A stretch of DNA of 45,094 nt from positions 1-45,094 of the forward strand of contig CAJOPC010000026.1 of assembly GCA_905236245.1 (NCBI GenBank), written 5' to 3'. The position numbers and the translations under genes are program-made. The notes beneath the pieces were generated by a model that worked only from the letters and a program-made list of their open reading frames with translations, was not told where the DNA came from and searched no databases. Each line of letters starts with the position of its first letter. The stretch's first letter is position 1. The stretch comes from an uncultured Alphaproteobacteria bacterium (GTDB lineage Bacteria; Pseudomonadota; Alphaproteobacteria; CAAHEQ01; UBA3637). This document shows positions 26,554 through 34,947 of this stretch, one piece after another.

Positions 26554-26601
26554 TTTAACTAGATTGCTCGCATAAAGTCCATTGTTTGTCTTTAATTTTT
26601 A

Positions 26602-26630
26602 TTGACAACAGGTATAATTTGATATAAAAG
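26602..26630 (+). promoter_or_regulatory. promoter of the 868-aa Cys-rich protein
   Basis: TTGACA (26602-26607), 17 bp, TAAAAG (26625-26630). A TATAAA overlapping at 15 bp is an alternative -10. AGGAG lies 7 nt before ATG 26659. Confidence 0.6.
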
Positions 26631-26658
26631 ATACATATTAGAACAAAGGAGTTTTTGT

Positions 26659-29265
26659 ATGTGTAGAAATATGTCAACCAATACTGAGTGTTCACGCAAG
26701 CATTCCAAACATACGATTTGCAAAATATTATTTGTGTTTATTTTAATTATCCTTGCAGCATCTTCTGCATTTGCCTTTGGCCATGGCGGAAAGAGTCGCA
26801 AAAGATCTGTTTATCATGGTACTGGAGTTGATTCTATCGGAGTTTATCCTGGGGACTCTCGATCTGTTCCTTGCCCAGATCACAGCAAAAGAGTAAAGGG
26901 ATTATGCAAATGCGACGAAGGTTATACGCCTAATCTAGAAGGATTGTGCGTTGAAGACCAATGCCTGGACTTTGAGGAAACCGCCTGCAAACTCGAATGT
27001 AATCCACTTACTGGCAACATTAAAACGGCAAATGAAGGAACCCCTTGTGGCATCGGCCAAATTTGTGACGGACAAGGAAACTGTCTTTGTGACAATAACA
27101 ACCATTACTATGGTGAACCAGGATCTTGTCAGCTTTGTCAAGGCGAAGGAAAAATTTTCAAAAACAATACATGCATTTGCGATGATGCATATGACGCCAT
27201 CGAAAACAGTTGTTATTTAAAGTGTGACGACCATAAAATACGAAATACTGACCATACTTGTGTATGCGAAACAGGCTGGACATCTTATAACAACACCTGT
27301 ATGCCTGCCACGCGCGCCCTGTGCAAAAAAGAAGGGTTTTATTGGTGTCACACAGTGGAGGCATGCGTAACAGATGAGGCCGCTTGTTTAGCACTTTGCC
27401 CGGAAGAAAAACTTTGTGGTTCAGAGGGAAGTCAAGTTTGCTGCGGTCTTGGGAATACATGTGTCAACGGTCAGTGTTGCAATGACGAAGGACATTGCTG
27501 TTCTGCTGGATCCCCAGGATATAACTCCACGAAAAATACCTGTTGCGACACAAATTCATGGTTATCTTCTGTTGAATCTTACTCCGTAACAGGAAGTGGT
27601 TACAATAATACAATGTGTTGTCCAATTGATTCCGATGGTTTTGCGGTAGCAGAAGATCGGTGTTGTAACCCAGATGAAGTATTGATGGGCTTCTGGTGTT
27701 GTCCTTCCGGAACGACGGAATATTCTTTGGCTACAGGCTGTTGCACCCCTGACAAAAATAAACGCTATTATGATGATATGCCAATATGTTGTGATGAAGG
27801 CCAAACTCCTTACTGTGCACAACGAGACCTTGATGGTCTTTGTATCTCTGGTGGCTGTTGTAAAGGGGACGTTTCAGAAAATGCAGCCATAAACGGAGCT
27901 GACGTATGCTGTCCAACAGGACAAGTTGCACAATGTTACAAACGTGATAATGATGGTAACTGCTGGAGCATGTTCTGCTGCCCTGCTGGCCAAAAAACAT
28001 ATGTTAGCACTAAGTATGGATATGGACCAGAATATAGCTGTTGTTCTGGTACAGTTTATGAAGGCATAGGCTATGACGGCAAAGATTTATGCTGCTCTCC
28101 AGAGGCAGAAGTAGTTTTAACAAACGAGGGCTATCATGGATGTTGCACTGGAACCGTTCATAGAGGAATCGGCACAAACAACACTGATCTATGCTGTCCA
28201 AGTAACACACCACTATCCTGTGCAGATACAGATAATAATGGCAATTGCAAACTGGGTTTCTGTTGTCGATCTGGATACACAGCATATTGCTCAAAACGCG
28301 ACGAACAAGGAGAATGTTTAGACGGAGGATGTTGTGCTCCTGGCGATCTGCGCGCCTATGATAATGTGCTAGCTTGTACTAATTCTAACCAAGTTACTAC
28401 TTACTGTGCAAAAACTAATTCCCAGGGGAGGTGTATTGAGGCACGGAGTTGTGGTGCTTATAACCTCACTGATTTAGGGAACGGCATTATAGAATGTCCC
28501 GGAAGTTGGTATAAAGCTTATTGTCGCATTAGAGATAGAAGTGGGGCTTGTATAGAAGGGAACAGCTGGTGTTCGTATAACTATGATATTCGTTGTGCTG
28601 AAGAATATGATAATGGGGTATGCAGAATGAGTATCTGTTGTCCTTCCAATCAACAACCTTACTGTTGGAAATTTGACGAAAATGGCACCTGTTTAAATGC
28701 TTCTTGCGTTTCGGATGGCTATACTGTATCTTGCGTAGATGAAGATGAGAATGGAATCTGTCGACTAAAAAGGAGTTGTCAACCGAATCAACAATCATAC
28801 TGTGCACGTCGAAAAGATGGCCGATGCACTCAAGATGCTTGTTGCCCAGCAGACTACGTTATTGCTTGTGTTGATTTTGATGAAAATGGAACCTGCATAC
28901 AAAATAGCTGTTGTGCACCAGAGAATACCCCCTATATGGGATCTGACCAGGGTTATTACTGTTGCTCTGGAACCATCCAAAAGGGTGTTAGTGACTATGG
29001 TAGCGATTTATGTTGTTCTGACATTCAAACAATGTATTGTGCTCAAAAAGATAGTCAAGGAAACTGCACAAAATATTCTTGTTGTTCAGGATCTATTACG
29101 GAGCACATAGGGTGGAATGGTGCAGATTTATGCTGTGCAGAAAATCAAACAGGATACTGTTTGTATAGAGATAATAATCATCAATGCAAAGCAACTTCTT
29201 GCTGTTCACAAACAATCCGATATGGCGTTGGTTGGAATGGTGCAGATGTGTGTATAAGCAATTAA
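26659..29265 (+). CDS. 868-aa secreted protein with 13 Cys-rich CC repeats
   Basis: Hydrophobic core at residues 22-37, with cleavage expected after AFA (39). The position equivalent to the lipobox Cys of its paralogues is Phe-Gly-His, so it is predicted to be released by signal peptidase I. Residues about 45-165 match the N-terminal domain of the 704- and 538-aa proteins (GTGVDSIG, CKCDEGYTPNLEGLCV, CLDFEETACKLEC, YYGEPGSC). From about 380 on, thirteen units of YC-x3-RD-x2-G-x-C-x4-CC alternate with G-x-DLCC elements (QTPYCAQRDLDGLC, YTAYCSKRDEQGEC, QTMYCAQKDSQGNC). Vicinal CC pairs are frequent. No enzymatic motif is visible. It probably makes an extended disulfide-bonded rod at or beyond the outer membrane. 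Confidence 0.8.
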   Translation: MCRNMSTNTECSRKHSKHTICKILFVFILIILAASSAFAFGHGGKSRKRSVYHGTGVDSIGVYPGDSRSVPCPDHSKRVKGLCKCDEGYTPNLEGLCVEDQCLDFEETACKLECNPLTGNIKTANEGTPCGIGQICDGQGNCLCDNNNHYYGEPGSCQLCQGEGKIFKNNTCICDDAYDAIENSCYLKCDDHKIRNTDHTCVCETGWTSYNNTCMPATRALCKKEGFYWCHTVEACVTDEAACLALCPEEKLCGSEGSQVCCGLGNTCVNGQCCNDEGHCCSAGSPGYNSTKNTCCDTNSWLSSVESYSVTGSGYNNTMCCPIDSDGFAVAEDRCCNPDEVLMGFWCCPSGTTEYSLATGCCTPDKNKRYYDDMPICCDEGQTPYCAQRDLDGLCISGGCCKGDVSENAAINGADVCCPTGQVAQCYKRDNDGNCWSMFCCPAGQKTYVSTKYGYGPEYSCCSGTVYEGIGYDGKDLCCSPEAEVVLTNEGYHGCCTGTVHRGIGTNNTDLCCPSNTPLSCADTDNNGNCKLGFCCRSGYTAYCSKRDEQGECLDGGCCAPGDLRAYDNVLACTNSNQVTTYCAKTNSQGRCIEARSCGAYNLTDLGNGIIECPGSWYKAYCRIRDRSGACIEGNSWCSYNYDIRCAEEYDNGVCRMSICCPSNQQPYCWKFDENGTCLNASCVSDGYTVSCVDEDENGICRLKRSCQPNQQSYCARRKDGRCTQDACCPADYVIACVDFDENGTCIQNSCCAPENTPYMGSDQGYYCCSGTIQKGVSDYGSDLCCSDIQTMYCAQKDSQGNCTKYSCCSGSITEHIGWNGADLCCAENQTGYCLYRDNNHQCKATSCCSQTIRYGVGWNGADVCISN

Positions 29266-29284
29266 TTTAATACAACTCATTTAA

Positions 29285-29335
29285 CATATGCACATCATAA
29301 ATGCATATGCTAAATTCTTATTTGTTTTCAAATAA
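29285..29335 (+). terminator. two consecutive hairpins after the 868-aa gene
   Basis: CATATGCA (29285-29292) pairs with TGCATATG (29302-29309). Right after it, TTATTTG (29318-29324) pairs with CAAATAA (29329-29335) over a TTTT loop. Both are AT-rich, and a U-rich stretch follows each poorly, so the termination role is probable rather than certain. Confidence 0.45.
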
Positions 29336-29351
29336 ATACAAAATATTTTAT

Positions 29352-29384
29352 ATTTTTGTTACATTTTTGTTGCATTTTTGTTAC
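29352..29384 (+). repeat. three tandem 11-bp repeats at the aas promoter
   Basis: ATTTTTGTTAC, ATTTTTGTTGC and ATTTTTGTTAC follow one another without gaps (29352-29362, 29363-29373, 29374-29384), differing at one base. The 11-bp period is about one helical turn, and the middle/last copies contain the -35 of aas. This is a candidate regulator-binding array. Confidence 0.8.
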
Positions 29385-29397
29385 AAAGTGTTATAAT
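29370..29397 (+). promoter_or_regulatory. aas promoter
   Basis: TTGCAT (29370-29375), 16 bp, a perfect TATAAT (29392-29397). The -35 is embedded in the tandem 11-bp repeats. AAGGAGGA precedes ATG 29429. Confidence 0.65.
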
Positions 29398-29428
29398 GCC
29401 TTTTATATAGACAAAATAAGGAGGAAAT

Positions 29429-31591
29429 ATGAAAAATTTTGTTCGTTTTTTATTAAGATGTGCTTTCCGGGTTATGAAAATCCGTGTTTCTTTTCAAGTG
29501 GAGGACCCCAGTGATTGGCCCGAAAAGGGTATTTATATTTCAAACCATGTTTCTTGGTTGGATCCAGTTATTTTGTTTGCTTTCCTACCAAATAATCCTG
29601 TCTTTTTGCTCCATGCAAAACTATATCGCAACAAATGGATTCGCTTTTTCATGCACTATGCAGAAAAAAGAGAGTTTAGCTATATCAATGTGACCGACAC
29701 AAAAGATGTAATTGAAATCATCAATTCCAATCGTTATTGTGTTATGTTCCCCGAAGGCTGTATGACCGACACAGGCGATATTATGAAAATTTATGAAGCA
29801 CCTGCGGTTGTGGCCGACAGGACTGGCGCCCCCTTTATTCCTATTTGGATCAGCGGCGCGGAGTATAGTCCTTTTTCTGAAACAAAAGAAAACTTACCGC
29901 ATCGGCCTTTCCCGAAAATTAAAATCAAAGTGGGTAAACCCAACTATATTGAAATCAATGAAGAATTAAAGAAAAACCGTGACTATTTGCGTGATGTAAC
30001 CTATCACTTGCTCAACAAAATGCGTTTTTCTATGAATTTCAAACACATCACTTTATTTAAAAATTTCGTTCGAATTACTCGTATTTACGGAAAAGAAGGA
30101 TTATTTAAACGGCGTGAATTTTTAGAAGATATCAATCGCCAACCACAAACATACAAGGATGTTTTATTAAAAAGCTATGTTTTGGGCCAAAAATTTGCAC
30201 AAATTACAGAGCGAGGCGAAAATGTAGGCGTCATTTTACCGAATGCCGTCGCAACAGTTGTTTCTTTCTTTGGACTTTCTGCTTATGCACGTGTTCCAGT
30301 TATGTTGAATTTTTCGCTTGGCGCCCCCGTTGTTGTGACAATGTGTAAAACCGCTTGTGTGAAACGCATCATAACTTCAAAAGCCTTTATTATGAAGGCA
30401 AAATTAGAGGAAGTCATTGAAGCCATCAAAGCAGAACACATTAAAATTACTTACTTGGAAGATTTAGCTAAAACCATTAAACTCAGTGAAAAACTACGTG
30501 GACTTTGGTACTATAAAATCAAAAAGATACCGGTACAACAAGAAAGTTCCGATCCTGCTGTGATCTTGTTCACATCCGGTTCGGAAGGAACCCCTAAGGG
30601 CGTTGTGCTCTCTCACAGCAACATTATTGCGAACGTCAATCAAACGCGCTGTTTTGAACAGTTGACGGCTCGTGATTTATTGTTCAATTCCCTGCCTATG
30701 TTCCACTCGTTTGGATTGTGCGTTGGAACTTTCTTCGCCATTTTCTCGGGAGCTCGCTTGTTCCTGTTCCCATCTCCGCTGTTGTATCGTACAATTACTG
30801 AATTACTATATGAATTAAAAGTAACCGTTATGGCGGCAACAGATACATTCTATAAGGTCTATGCAAACATTTCACACCCACATGATTTTAGGAATGTTCG
30901 TTTATGCTATGCGGGTGCTGAAGCCGTTAAGCAAGAAACTCGCGACTTAGTTGCAGAACGTTTGGGTGTACGCTTGATGGAAGCCTATGGAACAACAGAA
31001 TGTTCCCCTGTGTTATGTGGTAACAATACACTATTCAATAAATTTGGAACATTGGGCAAGTTGCCTCCTGCCATTGATTACCGTTTAGAGCCGGTGGAAG
31101 GCATTAAGCAAGGCGGTGAATTTGTGGTACGCGGCCCCAATATTATGAAAGGCTATCTATATGCCGATAATCCTGGCGTATTAGTACCCGTCAAGGACGG
31201 ATGGTATCACACCGGAGACGTTGTTGTTGTAGATGATTTAGGCTTTGTCAAAATCGTCGATCGTGTTAAACGTTTTGCGAAAATTGCCGGAGAAATGATC
31301 TCTCTTACCGCTGTGGAAAACATTGCCGTAGAAATTTGGGGCACAGATGAATTCCGCTGTGGCGCAATAGCAATTCCTTCGGACAAAAAGGGAGAACAAA
31401 TCATTATGGTCACCAACAATAAAGAAGCTTCTCGAAGCACCTTTGCTGAAAAAGTTCGTGCTAAGGGTATGAGTGAGCTTTATATTCCTGTTGAGTTTAT
31501 GTACAAGGAAGAATTGCCATTGTTTGCTACCGGTAAAGCCGATAATATCACCTTGAAAAAATGGGTATTAAAGGAAAAAGGATTATCGTAA
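29429..31591 (+). CDS. aas: acyltransferase / acyl-ACP synthetase fusion (Aas-type)
   Basis: A 720-aa bifunctional protein, the same length as E. coli Aas, which re-acylates lysophospholipid and activates free fatty acid on acyl carrier protein at the inner membrane. The N-terminal PlsC domain (about residues 1-190) has the H-x4-D motif NHVSWLD and the FPEGCMT box. The AMP-forming synthetase domain (about 215-715) has the P-loop VILFTSGSEGTPKG, the adenylate motif YGTTECSP and GWYHTGD. Membrane association is by a short N-terminal amphipathic region. A TetR-type regulator gene follows after 54 nt on the same strand and probably controls it or the wider lipid turnover. Confidence 0.9.
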   Translation: MKNFVRFLLRCAFRVMKIRVSFQVEDPSDWPEKGIYISNHVSWLDPVILFAFLPNNPVFLLHAKLYRNKWIRFFMHYAEKREFSYINVTDTKDVIEIINSNRYCVMFPEGCMTDTGDIMKIYEAPAVVADRTGAPFIPIWISGAEYSPFSETKENLPHRPFPKIKIKVGKPNYIEINEELKKNRDYLRDVTYHLLNKMRFSMNFKHITLFKNFVRITRIYGKEGLFKRREFLEDINRQPQTYKDVLLKSYVLGQKFAQITERGENVGVILPNAVATVVSFFGLSAYARVPVMLNFSLGAPVVVTMCKTACVKRIITSKAFIMKAKLEEVIEAIKAEHIKITYLEDLAKTIKLSEKLRGLWYYKIKKIPVQQESSDPAVILFTSGSEGTPKGVVLSHSNIIANVNQTRCFEQLTARDLLFNSLPMFHSFGLCVGTFFAIFSGARLFLFPSPLLYRTITELLYELKVTVMAATDTFYKVYANISHPHDFRNVRLCYAGAEAVKQETRDLVAERLGVRLMEAYGTTECSPVLCGNNTLFNKFGTLGKLPPAIDYRLEPVEGIKQGGEFVVRGPNIMKGYLYADNPGVLVPVKDGWYHTGDVVVVDDLGFVKIVDRVKRFAKIAGEMISLTAVENIAVEIWGTDEFRCGAIAIPSDKKGEQIIMVTNNKEASRSTFAEKVRAKGMSELYIPVEFMYKEELPLFATGKADNITLKKWVLKEKGLS

Positions 31592-31645
31592 AAAACACTT
31601 GCACTTCCGCGCAAAAAGGATATCATATATCTTGAGGGTGGTAAA

Positions 31646-32269
31646 ATGAAGTCCGAAACAAAAGAAAAAATTGTAGAAACGGCCATTTATGAGTTTGCTG
31701 TCAAAGGTTATGAACCAACGGCAACTCGTGATGTGTTAGCGAAAGCAGGCGCAAATGTTGCGGCCATTAGCTACTATTTTGGCAACAAACAAGGTTTATA
31801 TGCGGAAGTTTTAAAAAGAATTTTAGTTCGCATCAATCAAAAATTTACTGATGAGATGGAAGAATATCAAAATGAACTTCCTTTAAGACCCTGCCCTCAA
31901 AAAAGCGAAGCGCTATTAAAACGATTTATTCGGGGTTTTGTGGAATTATTTTGTTCCGACAAATTGACAACAGCTATGTGTATGATTTTTGTGCGAGAAT
32001 ATGTGGAACCTTCTCCAAGCTTTAAAGAGCTTTTTCAAGGATTAAATACACATTACAGACAGATTTTTGTTGATCTATTAGTCGATGCTAATGAAGGGAA
32101 AATGAGCTATAAAGAAGCGGTTTTACAAGTGGTGATGCTTTTTTCCTCTATCTTTATGCTCGTTTCGCGCAAAAAGATCATCTTGGATGCCATGCAATGG
32201 AAAGGTTATAGCCCAAAAGCTGTTGATGAAATCTTAACCGTGTTCTATCGGGGCTTATTCAGAAAGTAA
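31646..32269 (+). CDS. TetR family regulator, CecR-like
   Basis: A 207-aa protein. The N-terminal helix-turn-helix spans about residues 5-50 (TKEKIVETAIYEFAVKG, ATRDVLAKAGANVAAISYYFGNKQGLYAEVL). The recognition helix with N-x-AAI-x-YYFG is characteristic of the CecR/YbiH subgroup, and the C-terminal part (CMIFVREYVEPSPSF) fits its ligand-binding domain. GAGGGTGG precedes the ATG. It follows aas directly, so the aas promoter repeats are an obvious candidate operator. A bidirectional terminator closes the unit. The ligand is unknown; a lipid-type effector is inference. Confidence 0.85.
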   Translation: MKSETKEKIVETAIYEFAVKGYEPTATRDVLAKAGANVAAISYYFGNKQGLYAEVLKRILVRINQKFTDEMEEYQNELPLRPCPQKSEALLKRFIRGFVELFCSDKLTTAMCMIFVREYVEPSPSFKELFQGLNTHYRQIFVDLLVDANEGKMSYKEAVLQVVMLFSSIFMLVSRKKIILDAMQWKGYSPKAVDEILTVFYRGLFRK

Positions 32270-32290
32270 TTAAAATATCTTTATAAAATA

Positions 32291-32315
32291 AAAAAGAGCC
32301 GTTTTGGCTCTTTTT
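32291..32315. terminator. bidirectional rho-independent terminator
   Basis: AAAAAGAGCC (32291-32300), loop GTTTT, GGCTCTTTTT (32306-32315): a perfect 10-bp stem with A and T tracts, serving the TetR gene on one strand and tRNA-Arg on the other. Confidence 0.85.
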
Positions 32316-32318
32316 AAA

Positions 32319-32395
32319 TGGCGCGCCCGGCGGGACTCGAACTCACAACCTTCTGATCCGTAGTCAGATGCTCTATCCAATTAAGCTACGGGCGC
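32319..32395 (-). tRNA. tRNA-Arg (anticodon ACG)
   Basis: 77 nt with encoded CCA (complement of 32319-32321). Acceptor stem GCGCCCG/CGGGCGC, D-stem GCTT/GAGC, anticodon stem TCTGA/TCAGA enclosing the loop C-T-A-C-G-G-A, so the anticodon is ACG (read as ICG after deamination, decoding CGU/CGC/CGA). The T-loop is TTCGAGT, with one mismatch in the T-stem. It is immediately upstream of the shared terminator. Confidence 0.95.
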
Positions 32396-32462
32396 AACGG
32401 GATTTATTATACAACATTTCCCACAAATTGCAAGAATTTTTTTCAATTTAGCACAAAATAAA

Positions 32463-32489
32463 ATCTCCACCCAAAAATCGGATGGAGAT
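32463..32489 (-). terminator. rpsU terminator
   Basis: Reading the minus strand: ATCTCCA, a 13-nt loop (with an inner CC/GG pair), TGGAGAT, then TTTTATTTTG. It sits 21 nt after the rpsU stop codon. Confidence 0.75.
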
Positions 32490-32509
32490 AAAAACTAATA
32501 CAGAGCGAA

Positions 32510-32716
32510 TTAAAAACCTTCTGCCCAGAAACGTTTTCTTTGTGCTTTACGGGCGCGACGAACGCACTCGGTCTTCTTACGAGCCTTCTTTTCAGATGGC
32601 TTTTCGTAATAACGACGCAACTTCATTTCACGGAAACTACCATCACGTTGCATTTTCTTTTTCAAAACACGGATAGCTTGTTCCACATTGTTATCACGCA
32701 CAACGATTGTTACCAA
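32510..32716 (-). CDS. rpsU: 30S ribosomal protein S21
   Basis: A 68-aa very basic small-subunit protein near the mRNA exit/anti-SD region. Family pattern: [38 protein letters not shown], then an Arg/Lys-rich tail. The start codon is TTG (32714-32716): only this start gives the conserved first residues (V-x-I-V-V-RDNN), with GGGG about 9 nt upstream. A strong own promoter and terminator make it monocistronic. Confidence 0.95.
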   Translation of the reverse strand: MVTIVVRDNNVEQAIRVLKKKMQRDGSFREMKLRRYYEKPSEKKARKKTECVRRARKAQRKRFWAEGF

Positions 32717-32765
32717 AGGAATTCACCCCTTTCAAATTGTTTGTCTTGTTGAACCAATTGTTGAT

Positions 32766-32794
32766 ATTATAACAAATTTTTGAGTTAAAATCAA
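32766..32794 (-). promoter_or_regulatory. rpsU promoter
   Basis: On the minus strand: TTGATT (complement of 32789-32794), 17 bp, TATAAT (complement of 32766-32771). Confidence 0.7.
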
Positions 32795-32801
32795 GCCCTT
32801 T

Positions 32802-34169
32802 TTATGCGCCAAAGAATTCTTTCAAATACTTAGGCAAATCGGCCACTGCGACACGCTCTTGTTCCATCGTGTCACGATTACGCAATGTCACTGTGGCTGG
32901 GCTTTGCTCAATGGATTCAAAATCCACCGTAATACAAAGCGGCGTTCCGATTTCATCATGACGGCGGTAAGCTTTTCCGATATTTCCGGAATCTTCCAAC
33001 ATCACACGACCGATACCAGTTTTCAAAAGATCCGCTTTAATTTGATGTGCCAAAGAAACAATTTGTTCATTATTACGTTTCAAAGGAATCACAGCTACTT
33101 TCACTGGAGCCAAATGTTTCTTTAATTTCAAAACAGTACGTGTTTCGCCATTCGGCAACTTTTCTTCTGTATAAGCTTCCGTCATTACAGCTAAGAAAGC
33201 ACGATCCACACCAATGGAGGGTTCAATCACAAAAGGCACATACCATTTTTTGTCTTCTTCATCATACACAGCCAATTTTGCTGTGGAATCCGGATTCTTA
33301 TGCACATGAGCCACCAAATTCAATTCTTCTTGATGACGGCTATGATTACCCAAATCGTAGTCTTGACGATCGGCAATACCCATCAATTCATCCAAACCGT
33401 GTGGGAATTGATATTCCAAATCGTATGTTTTCTTGGAATAATGGGCCAAATCTTCTTTTGCAATGTCATGCACATTCATTTTGCTTAAATCTAATCCTTG
33501 GGCTTCCCACCATTTCAAGCAATAATCTTTCCACTTTTCCATCCACTCTAAATCTGTGCCTGGTTTCACGAAGAACTCTAATTCCATTTGTTCAAATTCA
33601 CGTTGACGGAACATAAAGTTACGTGCAGTAATTTCATTACGGAAAGACTTACCAATCTGGGCAATACCGAACGGCACTTTACGTGAAGTAGAATCAATCA
33701 CATTTTTGAATTGAGTAAAAATGGATTGGCATGTTTCTGGACGCAAATAAACGAACACAGAACCATCATCCACCGGTCCAAAATTCGTTTTGAACATTGT
33801 GTTAAAGGAACGCACTTCCGTCAAATCTGTGGAACCGCACTCGGGACATTTCCCGTCTTTCACATGGTCAGCACGGAAACGGGCTTTACATTTTTTACAA
33901 TCTTGCAAAGGATCCGAAAAGGTGGATTCATGGCCACTGTATTGCAACACCTTACGCATTGTCAAAATGCTGGTATCCAAGCCTTCCACATCATCACGTT
34001 CATACACCATAGAACGCCACCAAGCAGCCTTGATGTTGTTCTTTAATTCCACCCCCAAAGGACCATAATCATAAACGCCCTGTAAACCACCATAAATATC
34101 GGCACTTTGGAAAGCAAATCCACGACGTTTACACAAATTGACCAATTGATCCATAGAGGTTGCGGGCAT
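32802..34169 (-). CDS. glyS: glycyl-tRNA synthetase, single-chain α2 type
   Basis: Class II synthetase charging tRNA-Gly. The 455-aa homodimeric form has its N-terminal motif 1 region [18 protein letters not shown], an insertion with two CxxC pairs (CKKC, CPEC, about residues 97-119) likely binding zinc, motif 2 around [21 protein letters not shown], and motif 3 near [14 protein letters not shown]. The C-terminal HGTP anticodon-binding domain covers about 350-450. Most proteobacteria use the unrelated α2β2 enzyme (GlyQ+GlyS), so this form is notable here. The promoter lies within the terminator of the upstream gene. Confidence 0.95.
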   Translation of the reverse strand: MPATSMDQLVNLCKRRGFAFQSADIYGGLQGVYDYGPLGVELKNNIKAAWWRSMVYERDDVEGLDTSILTMRKVLQYSGHESTFSDPLQDCKKCKARFRADHVKDGKCPECGSTDLTEVRSFNTMFKTNFGPVDDGSVFVYLRPETCQSIFTQFKNVIDSTSRKVPFGIAQIGKSFRNEITARNFMFRQREFEQMELEFFVKPGTDLEWMEKWKDYCLKWWEAQGLDLSKMNVHDIAKEDLAHYSKKTYDLEYQFPHGLDELMGIADRQDYDLGNHSRHQEELNLVAHVHKNPDSTAKLAVYDEEDKKWYVPFVIEPSIGVDRAFLAVMTEAYTEEKLPNGETRTVLKLKKHLAPVKVAVIPLKRNNEQIVSLAHQIKADLLKTGIGRVMLEDSGNIGKAYRRHDEIGTPLCITVDFESIEQSPATVTLRNRDTMEQERVAVADLPKYLKEFFGA

Positions 34170-34195
34170 TTTATACTCCTTTTGCTAAAAATAAA

Positions 34196-34225
34196 ACAGG
34201 AGGGATTATAACCTATCCCTCCTGT
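34196..34225 (-). terminator. terminator of the Ala-rich gene, enclosing the glyS -10 box
   Basis: A perfect 11-bp inverted repeat, ACAGGAGGGAT (34196-34206) / ATCCCTCCTGT (34215-34225), with an 8-nt loop. On the minus strand it is followed by TTTTATTTTT, a textbook terminator placed 30 nt after the stop codon of the 210-aa gene. Confidence 0.85.
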
Positions 34226-34233
34226 AAAGTCAA
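34205..34233 (-). promoter_or_regulatory. glyS promoter nested in a terminator
   Basis: On the minus strand: TTGACT (complement of 34228-34233), 17 bp, TATAAT (complement of 34205-34210). The -10 covers the loop and the first bases of the 3' arm of the upstream terminator. Transcripts begun here start inside the 3' arm and cannot form the hairpin. AGGAG precedes the glyS ATG. Confidence 0.7.
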
Positions 34234-34255
34234 GTCGTTTTTTTGAAACAAAGGC

Positions 34256-34888
34256 TTAATTGCCCAGGAATTTTCCGACCACAGCTGTAGTAATTCCCAA
34301 AACTGCGCCTGTGGCATCATGCTCTATTTTCTCTTTAAGAGCTATTCCTCCTGCCGCAGCAGCATTTCCTGTGGCGACTAAATCTAAGCCTTGTCCTAAT
34401 CCAGCTTGCAAAGTTCTCCGATCTGCCTCGGCTCCAGCGGCTCGAGCCTCTCTTTCACTCGCGTCTGTCCAAGCACTGTCTCTTCTCACGGCAAATCCTG
34501 TACGAGCCATGCTAGCCGCAAGTTCCATCGCTTCTTTTCCATCCCTAAGTTCCTGCAAACCCGCGGCATTACCAGCATGCACCTGCGCCGCGCTAGCATT
34601 TCCTAAAGCGACAAAGGCCGCCGTTGCAGCCTCACCTTCTGCTTGGGCTTGTTGATAATACTCCATCCTGGTGCCATGATCAACACCGCTTGTGCGACCT
34701 ATAACTCTCACCGCTCCAGCAAAAGCATCTGAAGTTCCTAAAGCCGACAAACTCACCCCCAACAACAGAGCCCTCAGGAAATTCCCAGAAGAAGCTCTCA
34801 AGTTCATAGCAGTTTCAGCCGCTCCTTCAATAAAGCGACTTGCTCTTTCTGACCATATTGCTTTACTCATTTTTCCCATTCCAACCAT
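34256..34888 (-). CDS. Ala-rich exported protein of unknown function
   Basis: A 210-aa protein. GGAGG lies 5 nt before ATG 34888. An extended N-region of about 37 residues precedes a hydrophobic core (FLRALLLGVSLSAL) and a probable cleavage site at AFA-G (about 57). The mature part is Ala-rich and helical with many Glu/Arg, and contains a single late GNAAAAGGIAL and a C-terminal glycine-zipper-like GAVLGITTAVVGKFLG. It has no Cys, unlike the other exported proteins here. Base composition is visibly more GC-rich than its neighbours, suggesting later acquisition. It has its own consensus promoter and terminator despite lying just after mlaC. I do not recognise the family. Confidence 0.65.
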   Translation of the reverse strand: MVGMGKMSKAIWSERASRFIEGAAETAMNLRASSGNFLRALLLGVSLSALGTSDAFAGAVRVIGRTSGVDHGTRMEYYQQAQAEGEAATAAFVALGNASAAQVHAGNAAGLQELRDGKEAMELAASMARTGFAVRRDSAWTDASEREARAAGAEADRRTLQAGLGQGLDLVATGNAAAAGGIALKEKIEHDATGAVLGITTAVVGKFLGN

Positions 34889-34918
34889 GCGAACCTCCTT
34901 TTCTCATGTTACAAAGAT

Positions 34919-34947
34919 AGTATAGCATAAAATTAGTTTTTTGTCAA
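34919..34947 (-). promoter_or_regulatory. strong promoter of the Ala-rich gene
   Basis: On the minus strand: TTGACA (complement of 34942-34947, inside the last codons of mlaC), 17 bp, TATACT (complement of 34919-34924). Near-consensus. Confidence 0.7.
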
